In this document: piece after piece, positions 10,761 through 21,479 of the stretch
How positions within the stretch are numbered: the stretch's first letter is position 1
Layout of the letters: each line of letters begins with the position of its first letter
Origin: Petaurus breviceps papuanus
Taxonomy: Eukaryota; Chordata; Mammalia; Diprotodontia; Petauridae
Direction: 5' to 3'
DNA length: 64,000 nucleotides
NCBI GenBank assembly: GCA_028583685.1
Contig: JAMXIF010001253.1
Span: 76,973,684 to 77,037,683 of the forward strand
The notes under the pieces: model-generated
Told to the model about the DNA's origin: nothing
The model's input: the letters and a program-made list of their open reading frames with translations, nothing else
The model's database searches: none
Made by a program: the position numbers and the translations under genes

Positions 10761-12701
10761 TTGCAGATCCTATATTTGGCAGCCCAAGGGCTGAAGGCTT
10801 CACTACTGGACTCCTGTGTCCTGCTGCTGGCTTCCTTGTGAAACCACTCTCTTCTCCCACTTCAGCAAGACAGATCTTTCCTATTGACCCTCTGAGCTGT
10901 CCTAAGCTGGTAAACTCCTTCACCATTCTAAAGTTAATTCTGAGGCAGTATTGTAAGCTTGTTTGGAGGAGAATTTGGGAGGGCTCAGGCAAATTTCTGT
11001 CTCACTGCTATCTTGTTGTAAAGTTAATCACAAGTAGCTCTCCTGAGGACTGCTGCTATGAATAACTTTAAGGATCTAATCACATAGTATAATGAGCACA
11101 TTATTTATTCAGCAATAAACTAAAGGAAAACATTCAAGAAACTAAAGCACAACATTTGCAACAATATATCATCACAACTTATTACTAAGGTGGCCCCATA
11201 GTCTTAAACAAAACATATCATTCAGTAAGTCACAATCTCTTCAATCAATACAAAGTATCCAAGTAAAGTCTTCTTTGATCTTGACTGGAGGCTAGTTTCC
11301 AATCATCCTTAAGGTGTAGCAGAAAGAACAAACACCATCTAACCCTAGGTAACAGTAAGTCACAATCTCATTAGTTAATACAGTCTACCCAAGTACAATC
11401 TTCTTTTATCTTGACTTAAGGTTGGCTTCCAAACCCCTCAGTTCCTCTACCACAGGCTGACCACTCCCAGAGCTTGCCTGGATTCACACATAGGCAGCTG
11501 TCCATTCCTGTTTTATATCTCAGCTCACAGGGACAACTCCACTCCAAGCCCTTTGCAGTTTCTGTTTCTAGGAAGACAAAGCTTAACAAAGCTAAAACAA
11601 TATTTACACACATTAAGCTTAAGAGAACTACAACAATATTTGCACACATTACTGGCATTGTCATCTCAATTCACTTTCTGTCTGACAAAATAACACAAAT
11701 TAATAGACAAGGTTTCTGTCTGAGAAATCAAGCACAAATCAACAGTCAAGTCCTCTTTAGGGCTTCTGTAACAACAATCAAAAACTCTTTCAGGACTTCT
11801 GTCTAAGAGCAACAGACAGGGTACTTCAGTAAGCCACAATCTCATCAGTTAATACAGAGTACCCAAGTAAAGTCTTCTTTCATTTTGACTCAAGGCTGGC
11901 TTCTGTTCCTCTTCCATGGGCTGACCACTCCCAGCTCTTTCCTCAATTCACCCATCTCTTGCTTGGATCACAGGTAGGCAGTTATCCACTCCTGTTTTAT
12001 ATCTCAGCTCACAAGGACTGCTCCACTCCAAACCCTTTGCAGTTTCTGTTTCTAGGAAGACAAAGCTTAACAGATCTAAAACAATATTTACATACATTAC
12101 CAGCACTATCATCTCAATTCACTTTCTGTTTGACAAAGTAACAGAAATTAACAGACAAGGCTTCTGTCTGAGAAATCAAACACAAACCATAAATCAAGTC
12201 CTCTTTCAGGACTTCTGTAACAACAGTAAAGTCCTCTTTCAGAACTTCTGTCTAAGAACAACAGACAGGGTACTCTGTCTGATAGAACAACAAACAAGAT
12301 TTTTGTCTGACAGAACAACAGAGTGATGATATCACAAACATTCTTTCTCTCAGTTCTCAGAAAATAACAAAGATCAACAGAGCACTGAAATAACAAGCAT
12401 TCTCTCTCTTAGTTCTGCCTGCTTCCAACTGTGCTTGAGCTTTTCTCTGCTCTGCTCCTTCCTGTTCCACCCTTTTTGCTCAGCAATTTTGGCAAACTCC
12501 TCCCATCATGGACTCTGTGTGATTATGTTAGGCCTCTTAAGAACCAGGAGGGTCTTCAAATTCCTTTAGGTCTATTAAGGGCAACACAATATATACTATT
12601 TCCAAAAAAGATTCATGATACAATCAAAGGCTAGGCTCAAAGGCCCTTGAATAGCTAAAACAAGCCCCAAAGTACTACTTTGCTTGCCATTACACTTGGC
12701 A
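10760..12701 (-). mobile_element. Endogenous retrovirus LTR (fossil), internally expanded
   Basis: On the minus strand it begins TGCCAAGTGTAATGGCAAGC at 12701 and aligns in order with the plus-strand LTR at 52.1-53.6 kb. Shared blocks include the 'aagctttgtcttcc..gaaacagaaactg' block and the 'ctgaataaa' poly-A signal area (about 11100). No gag, pol or env follows, so it looks like a solo LTR. It is longer than its relative mainly because of an internal tandem duplication. The 3' boundary in the L1 tail is approximate. It is old. Confidence 0.7.
11223..12180 (-). repeat. Tandem duplications inside the LTR
   Basis: A unit with 'cagtaagtcacaatctc' and 'agtaaagtcttctttgat' starts at about 11223, 11353 and 11827. 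The last two are each followed by a long matching block that includes 'ttgcagtttctgtttctagg' (about 11547 and 12037), giving a repeat length of about 475 bp. The 11223 copy is short. Repetition of R-region blocks is a common LTR feature. Confidence 0.8.
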
Positions 12702-13001
12702 TTGGAAGTCTCAGACCACATGTTTAAGTAATGTTTATAGTCTTTAAAATCTTAAAGAAAAAAAAAGTAACATATACCTAAATTCTTATTGGTATCTATG
12801 TTATCAACACATGTGCTGAATTCTGCAAAGTCATATCAGTCCTGGGTTTATTTTCATTTTAAAAAAATGTAACTAATCCATTACATTACTTATGTCTCTA
12901 TAGCTTTATTTAATTTCATTTGAGTCAGGTTTTACTTTAAATTATCTTTGCATTTTACTAAAACTCTCTGGATCATAATCCTGTATCTGATATAAGGTTA
13001 T
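12702..13001. other. Unassigned stretch between LTR and HAL1
   Basis: No repeat or exon was recognised. It ends with the target-site duplication of the HAL1 element. Confidence 0.4.
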
Positions 13002-13907
13002 ATCAGAGCAATTTTATTTTATTTTTTTTTCCATTTTCCAAATGCTTTATTAACTTCTGATTTACATCATTCATTTCCCCTAGATTTTGAGTTACAAATT
13101 TTCTTCCCATTTTTCCCCTACCCACTGCCCCAAAATAGCAGTCCCACAGAATATCCCCTCCTCCAATCTGTTCTCTCCCATATTTTCTCCCATATACCTT
13201 TCCACTTTTCCAGTAGGGCATGGTGGATCTCTATGCCCCAGTGCATTTCAGTATAAGTTGTACATGTGTAGCTAATGCAAAACAATAACATAGATATATT
13301 GTAAAAGACTGACTATATTTCCCTCCTTCCTATCCCACCTCCCACTTGTTCTATTCTCTGCTTTGATCCCATCCCTTTTCAAAAGTGGGTGCTTGCAACT
13401 TCCCTCCCCCCCCAGCCTGTCCTCCCTTCCATTATCCCCCCTCTCATCCCCTTACCCCCTACTCTCCTGGAGGGTGAGATACCCTATTTAGTGTGTATTT
13501 CATTCCCTCCCTAAGCCAAATTCAATGAGAATAAGGTTGACCCATTCCCTTTTGCCTTCCTATTCTTCCCCTCCATTGTAACCATTTCCCTTTGCCTCTT
13601 CTATATGTGATGGTTTACCCCATTCTGTCTCTCCCCATCTCCTCTCATTATATTCCTCTCTCACTTCTTAATTTCACCTTTTAAGTATCATCCCTTCCTA
13701 TTAAATTGGTCCTGTGCCCTCTATCTATGTATACCTGTAAACATATATGCCCATTCACATATGTATTCATATATATATTTCTATTCCCTTCTACAATTTT
13801 CATACTGAGAAAAGTTTCATCAATTACAAATATTGTTTTTCCATGTAGGAATGTTAATAGTTCAAGTTTGATAAGTTCCTTATGATTTCTTTTCCCTGTT
13901 TACCTTT

Positions 13908-14961
13908 TCATGCTTCTTGTATCTGAATGTCAAATTTTCTATTCAACTCTGGTTTTTTCATCAAGAATGCTTCAAAGTCCTCTATTCCACTGAATGACCA
14001 TATTTTTTCCCTGAAACATGATATTCAATTTTGCGGGGTAGGTGATTTTTTGTTTTAATCCCAGCTCCTTTGACCTCTGGAATTATCATATTCCAAGCCC
14101 TTTGATCCCTCAGTGTAGAAGCTGCCAGATCCTGGGTTATCCTGATTGTGTTCCTACAATATTCAAATTGTTTTTCCTGTCTGCTTGTAATATTCTCTCC
14201 TTAATCTGGGAATTCCGGAACCTGGCTATAATATTCCTAAGAGTTTTCTTTTTGGGATCTTTTTCAGGAGGTGATTGGTGGATTCTTTCAACCTCTATTT
14301 TGCCCTCTGGTTCTAAAACATCAGTGCAGTTTTCTTTGAGAACCTCCTGGAGGATGATTTCTAGGTTCTTACTTTGATCATGGCTTTCAGGTAGTCCAAT
14401 AATTTTTAAATTATCTCTCCTGGATCTATTTTCCAGGTCAGTGGTTTTTCCAATGATATGTTTCATATTTCCTTCTATTCTTTCATTTGTATGGATCTGT
14501 TTAACAGCATCTTGATTTCTCATAAACTCATTAGCTTCCATTTGCTCCAGTCTAATTCTGAAGCAATGATTCTCCTCAGTGAGCTTTTGAGATTCTTTTT
14601 CCATCTGGCAAATTTGACTTTTTAAGGCATTCTTCTCCTCATTGCCTTTTTGAGCCTCTTTTGCCAAATGAGTTAGTCTATTTTTTAAGGTGTGATTTTC
14701 CTCAGTCAGGCTGTTGACTCTCATTTCATAATTTTCTTGCATCGTTCTCATTTCTCTTCCCAATTTTTCCTCCACTTCTCTTATCTGCTTCTTAAGGTCC
14801 TCTATGGCCTGTAACCAGCTTGTATTTTCCTTTGAAGGTTTTGGTGCAGGAGTTCTGACTTCACTGCCTTCGTCCTGTTCCATGCTTTGCTCCTTTTTGT
14901 CCCCAAAATAGGAGTCTAATGTTGGAATCTTCTGTCTGCTTTGTTTTCTTTGCCTGGTCAT
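13908..14961 (-). pseudogene. HAL1 ORF1p, nearly intact
   Basis: The product is a nucleic-acid-binding coiled-coil protein of the L1 ORF1p family. The open part (14137-14961, 274 residues) starts MTRQRKQSRQKIPTLDSYFG. It has a long coiled coil (about residues 55-170, e.g. KLTEENHCFRIRLEQME), then the RRM-type core with TTDLENRSRRDNLKIIGLPE (about 185-205) and the start of the C-terminal domain (ERIHQSPPEKDPKKKTLRN). After NIVGTQ the frame shifts. Homology continues in another frame (RITQDLAASTLRDQRAWN) and then another, ending KKPELNRKFDIQIQ near 13915. So there are about two frameshifts and otherwise good preservation, consistent with a moderately young copy. Confidence 0.85.
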
Positions 14962-15682
14962 ATCGCCCCTCAGTCACTTGGCCCTTGGGCTTTTTGCAAC
15001 AGCAGGACTCTGCCACTAGACAGGGGAGTTTTTGTCCCAAATTCTGGGGTTTTCTCAGCTGCCAAAGGTATTAGGCCTCCACACACTCTGCCAAGCTGGA
15101 CACACACCCCAGGACCTCCACCTTAGACTGCAATCCAGATCCAAGCAGGTCAAAGCAAATCTGAGTGATTACCCCTCAGACTGGTCACTTGGTGTCCCTA
15201 CACTCTGCAGGCCAGGAGCTGAAGCTGCCACTTGGTTCTGGCTGTGCCAGGTGTATCAGCAGCTTCTCGCCCAGGGGGCAAAAGCCATGGCATTCCCACT
15301 AGCTGGGTCCCAAATTCTAGACTGCACTGACTTCTCACTTTGTCCTTAACATCTTTGTGTTGATAATTCTGGAAACAGCACAGCTCCTGCTGATCTTGAG
15401 TCTCTTCAGCCAAAGACTGGTCAGGCCTGCCCTGGGGCTAAAAACTCCAGCTTGCAGGCCTGGGCTCAGCTCCCAGAGCTCTGCCCTGGCTGATTCCTGC
15501 TGGCCTGCTCAGCTGTCCTCAGCAGGAGGTTAACTTCTCTGTGTCATTTTGTGGGTTCTGAAGCTCCAAAGTTTGTTCAGTCCCCTTTTTACATTGATTG
15601 GGGAAGGTGGAAGCCAGAGCCAATGAGGAGGACCTGCTTCTACTCAGCCATCTTGTCTCTGCCCCTTACCCCCCACCCCCTC
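14962..15682 (-). promoter_or_regulatory. HAL1 5' leader/promoter region
   Basis: This is the GC-richer leader of about 720 bp upstream of ORF1 on the minus strand. It resembles the 5' region of the HAL1/L1 fragment at 34.2-34.9 kb: both contain the plus-strand words 'tcagctgccaaaggtattag' and 'acactctgcaggccaggagc'. By analogy with L1 it would hold the internal promoter. Confidence 0.65.
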
Positions 15683-15697
15683 ATCAGAGCAATTTTA

Positions 15698-17610
15698 ATT
15701 GGCTTGCATGTCACCCTCAGGTTTAATATCTTCACTGGTTCCATTGATCTCATTCTTAGAATCCCTTAGATTCAGTATTTGGTTTTTTATTTTATTTTTT
15801 GTTAACTACTAGATTTCATACTACTTTAAAAAAGTTTAGATACTCTTTTCTCTTTTTCCTTAGATTTCCTATATTGTTCTTTGTCCTGACTGTTTATTTT
15901 GAGTCAATAATTTCCAATCTTAGCTTTTTCATCTTCTTTGGTTTCCACTATTGGATATGCTTTCTTTTCAATATGATGTTTCTACTTCTTCATCAAACTG
16001 TATTACTTCTCAACCTTTTCTCAACCTTCTGACTGTTGTTGGTCTTAGGGCTTGCTGCATTTCTTCTTAGAGCTTCAGTGCAATGCCTACTTTGAGAAAA
16101 ACTTCTCTTTCATGAGTTTGCTTTCCCTTCTTTTCTTCCTTTTCTTTTTACGTGTTTCTTTTCATCTATTCCATTTTTCACTCCTCTCTCCATTCCTGTT
16201 TTTTCTTTTTTAAAGTCATCACATTCATGTTCTTCAATTATCTTTTCCTCAACATTTATTTAAATTCCTTTATAGTTCCTTAATTTTGGCAAAACATAGA
16301 TGTTGTTTTCCCATTAAGCAATAATATACCTGATATTGTGCATATCCTACAAGGCTTCACAGAATTCCTTCTTTTTCTTGTAATGCAAAACTCAATGATT
16401 TTGTGGATTTAAGGAATTCTCTCATATTAAGCTGTTCAGCAAGTATCACCTCCTATATTTTGCTTTTGAATCTATTTTTTTCAATTTGCTATAGGAATAC
16501 ATCAATTTTGTCAACCAAAATTTAAATTTTCTAATTCTTTCCCCTGCTGCCATAGATCCAGCTATCCTAGAAGACTAATAAATTTTATTCAATGCCAAAA
16601 TGAGGAAGCCCTCTTTGAATTCCTCATTCTACTTTTACAAATAAGCTTTGCATATTAAGAAAGTTTCTTTAATAAATGGATGCTTGTGTAAGAGCTCTTC
16701 TCATATTGTTTCCATAGTTTTCATTTTATACTTTTTTTCTCTCTCAAGAATTCAATTTTGAATCGATGTTTGTAAACAATTCACTGGGGCAAATACACAA
16801 AAGTAGCATTTTTAAAAAAGTGTTCATATTCCCACCATGTATCACTATGCTTCTCAAGAGGAAACAGTTTCTTTTCCTGGGCCATTAACTCAAACAACTT
16901 CAGCCTAAATTAGATGCTTCTCTTAGGTGGTGGTTTGTAGGCCAAGGATTCAGAGAAGAAATCCCCTAACACTGATTCCCTCCAGCCCACACAAAAGCTG
17001 TTGTGAAGGAGATAACAGAAACATATAGACTGATTTTCTAAATCAGTCTGTTATTTAAAGGGAGAGAAGAGATAGCATAGTACCTTGGGATTAGAAGGCT
17101 TATGGAAAGATTTTTTTTTTTGCTTAGAATTGTGATGAGAGCGTGTTTAGAGGCATACCCCAGAGAACCAATAAAAATAAAAGGGTTTAAAATGTAAAAG
17201 AGAGAGGGAATGATTGTTGGAACATGCTGGAAGAGGCTGGAGAGGATGGAATCAAAGGCACATGTAGACAGAATAGCAGTGAAAGGAAGTAGTGCCACAC
17301 CTTCCCATTAGATAAGAAGAATGATGAAGGACGACACTAAGACATTTCAAGGTGGTATAGAAAAAGAATTAAGGACACATGCCTTGGGTGAGCAGTGATG
17401 TCATCTGTTCAAAGTATGATTCTAAGGAGTCTGACTTGAGGACTTGAGAATAGAGGAAATGATTTATAACAGCTTCAATTCAAAATGCTCAAACCAATTT
17501 GCAGCCTCACTGATATGAGCATCTCCTCCAACAATGTGAAACATAACCCATCCCAGGCAACTCTTGTCCCTGTCCTCTGATAAGGTTACTAAAGAGCATT
17601 CAACATTGAA
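15698..17610. other. Unassigned AT-rich stretch
   Basis: No recognised repeat, domain or exon. The 77-86 residue frames here are hydrophobic and T-rich, which composition alone can produce. Confidence 0.4.
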
Positions 17611-17995
17611 CACAGCAACAGCAACATTGTGCAATGATTAGATGTAGCTCTTAGCAGTGCAGTGATCCAAGACAATTTCAAAAGACTTCTAATGGAAAGT
17701 GCTAACCACATCAAGAGAAAGAACTATGGAGTCTGAATGCAGATCAAGCTTACTATTTTCACTTTTTTTTTCTTTCTCATTTTTCCCCTTTTGTTCTGAT
17801 TCTGCTTTCACAACATGACTAATGTGGAAATACGTTTAACATGATTGTACATGTATAACCTATATTAGATTGCTTGCTATCTTGGGGAGGCGGGAGGGCA
17901 GAGAGAGAGGGAGAAAAATTTGCAAGTCAAAATTTTACAGAAATGAATGTTGAAAACTATCTTTACATGCAATTGAAAAAAAAATACTAATACTA
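17611..17995 (+). mobile_element. 5'-truncated L1 3' end
   Basis: It matches the marsupial L1 3' end: 'aacagcaacattgt', 'gagaaagaactatggagtctg', the 'gactaatgtggaaatacg' block, 'ggggaggcgggaggg' and a terminal A-rich tail with 'aatactaatactatt'. Flanking words 'gcattcaacattg' and 'gtgttcaaccatg' may be a decayed target duplication. Confidence 0.85.
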
Positions 17996-18837
17996 TTAAA
18001 AGAAAAGAAAAAGTGTTCAACCATGTTGCTGTAGAGTCTCCCTTGCTTTCTCTTGACACACTGAGTATACCACTGGAGAACATGGGCCGTTCAGTTATTA
18101 TCTTCTATTCTTTCTCACTCTTTATGTGATTGTCAACTTCAAATCTTTGAAGAATGAAATGTTACTTAACTTGAAACCACAAAATAGGATTTGAAGGATA
18201 TTGATAACTTTTTAAAGATGGGTCTTAATTTCAAAGAGAAGTTTAGAATTGCTGAAATAACTGCAATTTCCAAAAGACAATTCTTTTCTTCCTGTTCAAT
18301 TCTTTTTATCCACAGTATGTGCTCAAGATATTTCTAGAGATTGCCCAATCAACTCAACTACTTATCACAGAGTGAACAAAGTGGATTCTTTACCCACTTG
18401 TTATTTTTCCCCCTGGATAGACAGGTTAAATTTTTGAGGCTTATAGATCTCTTTCTTACTTTTTAAAATTTTTGTTGCTTATAGGTCTCTTGAAAAGCAC
18501 TTTTATATTTAATCTAAAATTCCATTGTCAAATGGAAGTGTCCAGAAGACCTTTGCCATCTAGAGTGAATCTCTTTCCAGCTTGGAGTCTGCTAAATCTC
18601 CACCATGACAGAGAATAACGTCTTTGATGGGACTACATTTCCTCATTTTACATCTTCCCATGATAGTCTTTGAATACTTTTATTTTGTTTTTACATTTTT
18701 CAAAAGTATTGGATAATTTTGATATATGCATTGGATACATCTTGTTTCTGAGCCTTAAAAATGGTGATGTCCTTTACTGAATCAAACACATTTTTTTTAC
18801 AGTCAGCAAATAATAAGCACTGTTTTAATCTCTACAA
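17996..18837. other. Unassigned stretch
   Basis: No feature recognised; only AT-rich sequence with short random frames. Confidence 0.4.
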
Positions 18838-19347
18838 ATTTCAGCCCTTCACAATCTGGCTCCAGTCTATCTTTTTAGGTGAATTCCACATTACTTTTCC
18901 TTCTAAACTCCATGCTCTAGTCAATTTGGCCCTACTTGCTTTCCCCCCTACATTCCATTTTTAAAATCATGTCTCTCATGGCTGTTTCTCATGACTGGAA
19001 TGATTTCCTTTATCACCGTTGCCTCCTGGAAACTTTAGGGGACTTCATGACTCAGCTGACATACTACTTCCTTTAAGGTGCCTTTCACCTGCTTCCCCAG
19101 CTGTTATTTTTCTACCCTTTCAACTTGTCCTCAAATCTCTGAACATGTTTACATCCCTCTTCCTCCTATAGCATGTAAGTTCCTTGAGGGCAAGGACTAT
19201 TTCACTTTTGTATTTGTATCTCTATTTTTTCTTTGAATTGCTTAGCAAAGAGCATGGCACATAGCAAACAATAAATGTTCTCTCTCTCCTAGCATACTGC
19301 CTGGCACAAAGTTGGCACTTAATAAATGTTTATTGATTGATTATTAG
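18838..19347 (+). mobile_element. L2 LINE 3' region
   Basis: It carries the L2 ORF2 C-terminal text ('agcccttcacaatctggctcc', 'tttggccctacttgc', 'ctcatgactggaatga'), then the 3' end 'gtaagttccttgagggcaag' and 'tggcacttaataaatg' with a terminal TGATTGAT-like end. It is ancient and non-coding. Confidence 0.8.
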
Positions 19348-19810
19348 GAAATATGTGGCCTGCCTTATGACACTGCTTATGAAAGTCTTCTTCTTCCCTT
19401 CTAAGAATGATCAAGGATGCATTTGATTTTTATATGATTTGTTCTCAGGAAAGTATATCTACTGATCCAGCAGTCTTTTTTTTAGGTCAGGGATGGGGTA
19501 AGACAGTTTGAGTGTTTTTCATTGCTTTTCTTATACTTTCTTTCTTCAGTCTCTCAACATCTTTAAAATTGTGTTTCCTCTAGTCAAGTATATCTTCATT
19601 GTGTATACTTGGTGTGGTCTAGCAGCTTTTTACACCTTGGTTTTCTTTAGTACAGTTTCTGCTTTTAGTAAAACCAAGGCTGGGATAATAGGTGATGAAT
19701 GTGACAGTTCCATGGTCTATAATAGGTTAAAAAATTCTTACAAAAATCCTTGAAGATTTTAAAAATCTTTGACTTATTGACAATTCTTTTTGTCTTCCTA
19801 TTCTTGAAGA

Positions 19811-19968
19811 ATTTTTTTTTTTACTCTTTTTGGGGAGGGCAATTGGGGTTGTGACTCACCCAAGGTTGCAAAGCTAGTAAGTGTGTCAAGTGTCTGAGGC
19901 TGAATTTGAACTCAGGTCCTCCTGACTCCAGGGCTGGTGCTCTATTCACAGCACCACCGAGCCACCCC
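19811..19968 (-). mobile_element. tRNA-derived SINE in the RTE copy
   Basis: Poly-T, 'gggcaattggggtt', 'tcctcctgactccaggg' and 'caccaccgagccacccc' mark the antisense SINE. The flanks 'gtcttcctattcttgaagaa' and 'gtcattctattcttaatgaa' are a slightly decayed target duplication of about 20 bp. Confidence 0.85.
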
Positions 19969-20715
19969 TTGTCATTCTATTCTTAATGAATTCTGGATGA
20001 GTTTGCTTGTTTGGGTCTCTCATTATATATATTAATCTAGTTTTTTTTTCCTCATGTGTCTCATGCTTTGTGAAGTGATATCCTTCCAACTTTTCATTAT
20101 TTTTCTATGTAAAGTTTTATAAATAAGTTGATCCAAGTCAATATGATGCATAATTGCGATGTCTTTGGTTGGAAATATTTCAAGTTTTTGTTAAGGTAAT
20201 TTTTGAGAGGGAGGGGGCTTGGTCTTTCAGTTTCCCTTTTATAGCAACTAATTTAAATATTTTCTGCTTCTGTTTGAAATTATTGAATGTCAAGATAATT
20301 TCCACCATCATTTCTTCACCACCCCCTTTTTTGGGGGGAATATCAGTAACTCATTAAAATAGTTCAGGTTGGAATTGTTTTAGCTGCTTCATATTTTTCT
20401 TACATTTTTCCTAGGTTTGTTTGAATTTTGGTTTTTATTCTAAGTCAACTATCTGACTGTACACAGAGCTGATTCAAGAATGAGTGTATCTCATACCAGT
20501 AACAAGTTGTTTTTGAACTGTTAAAATATAATACATTTGGTTTTGGAGGTAGAAGGAATAATATTATTTGGTTGTTGCCATGCTAGCAATTTCTAATTAT
20601 TTTTTTCTTGAATAAAGTATTCACAATTTATATAGATGAGGCTTCTTTGTAGTTTGCCAGTCTTTGACCTCTTACATACTTTCCAAGACTATCTTTGCCA
20701 CCTTTGAAAATTCCT

Positions 20716-20902
20716 GGGGCAGCTAGGTGGTGCAGTGAATAGAGCACTGGCCCTGGAGTCAGGAGGACCTGAGTTCAAATCTGGCCTCAGACACTTGACA
20801 CACTTACTAGCTGTGTGACCTTGGGTGAGTCACTTAACCCCAATTGCCCTGCCTTCCCCCTTCAAAAAAGCAAAGAAAAAAAAAAGAAAAGAAAAGAAAA
20901 AA
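20716..20902 (+). mobile_element. tRNA-derived SINE (WALLSI/WSINE type)
   Basis: Full-length: head GGGGCAGCTAGGTGGTGCAG, B-box-like GAGTTCAAATC, 'gtgtgaccttgggtgagtca' and an A-rich tail with (GAAAA)n. A perfect 10-bp target duplication GAAAATTCCT lies at 20706-20715 and 20903-20912. Confidence 0.93.
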
Positions 20903-21245
20903 GAAAATTCCTTACTTTCCATTGAAGTCACCAAGTATAAAGCAATGTTACCCCAATTTGTGGTGTCTTCTATAATTATAAATTGTATGTTTCTCCTTCT
21001 TCCCCTGAAACAGATGTTGGTAAATAGACTGCAATTATTTTCATGGTAGACTTTTTGTAAATATTTACCCTTTATTTCCCTAAGAAAAACATGTGAGACA
21101 TCTTTACCAATGAATATTCCCCAGGATTCTGTCCTTTATTTTTCTTCTCTTTTCTCTGTATCAATAGTGTAAAATTCAAATATAAATAGGCTCATTAAAC
21201 TATATATAGGGATCCTTGTAGGCAGCACTTAGAAAACCATATACT

Positions 21246-21403
21246 GGGGTGGCCGGGTAACACAGCGAGTAAGAGCACTGGCCCCAGTGTCGGGATGACC
21301 TGGGGATCAAATCCAGGCTCAGACACTTAGCACCCACCCAGAAACACCTGGCCGTGTAATGTTGAGCAAGTTACTTAACCCCAATTGCTTTAAAAAAAAA
21401 GAA
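21246..21403 (+). mobile_element. Young-subfamily tRNA-derived SINE
   Basis: It belongs to a subfamily with diagnostic words 'cagcgagtaagagcactggc', 'gtcgggatgacctgg' and 'tggccgtgtaa', shared by copies at 51866 and 53065. A 15-bp duplication AGAAAACCATATACT flanks it at 21231-21245 and 21404-21418. The perfect duplication indicates recent insertion. Confidence 0.93.
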
Positions 21404-21479
21404 AGAAAACCATATACTAACATTAACTATGTCTTGTTGCATTTTATTTATTTTATTAAATATTTCCAATTACATTTTA

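Larger units (their letters stand above)
13017..15682 (-). mobile_element. HAL1 half-LINE (ORF1-only L1 relative), complete insertion
   Basis: A 15-bp target duplication ATCAGAGCAATTTTA flanks it at 13002-13016 and 15683-15697. On the minus strand it starts next to 15682 with a leader (containing 'agacaagatggctgag'), carries ORF1 (about 14961-13908), then an L1-type inter-ORF-like spacer, then a 3' end with poly-A at about 13017-13031. There is no ORF2. HAL1 elements are known L1 derivatives in mammals, including marsupials, that keep only ORF1 and borrow L1 ORF2p. The length of 2.67 kb fits. Confidence 0.88.
19360..21245 (-). mobile_element. RTE (Bov-B-like) LINE fossil
   Basis: RTE elements encode one protein with AP endonuclease and reverse transcriptase. 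On the minus strand the endonuclease pieces IIAVYLPTS (about 21014-21040) and GDFNGK (20915-20932) are readable. They are followed by RGQRLANYKEASSIYINCEYF (below 20700) and an IDYIL-region equivalent (about 20500). Near 19640-19590 a residue run resembling the RTE pre-RT motif AAGPDKI...GGNTILK can be made out through many stops. It is split by SINEs at 19811 and 20716, and a third SINE starts at its right end (21246). The assignment relies on short matches seen by eye. Confidence 0.65.

Noticed and set aside
10591-10992. 133-residue minus-strand frame
   Set aside because: It spans the L1 3' UTR and LTR junction; a chance frame in repeats.
20716-20830. tRNA gene-like A and B boxes
   Set aside because: They belong to the tRNA-derived SINE heads; no tRNA cloverleaf or anticodon arm could be drawn.
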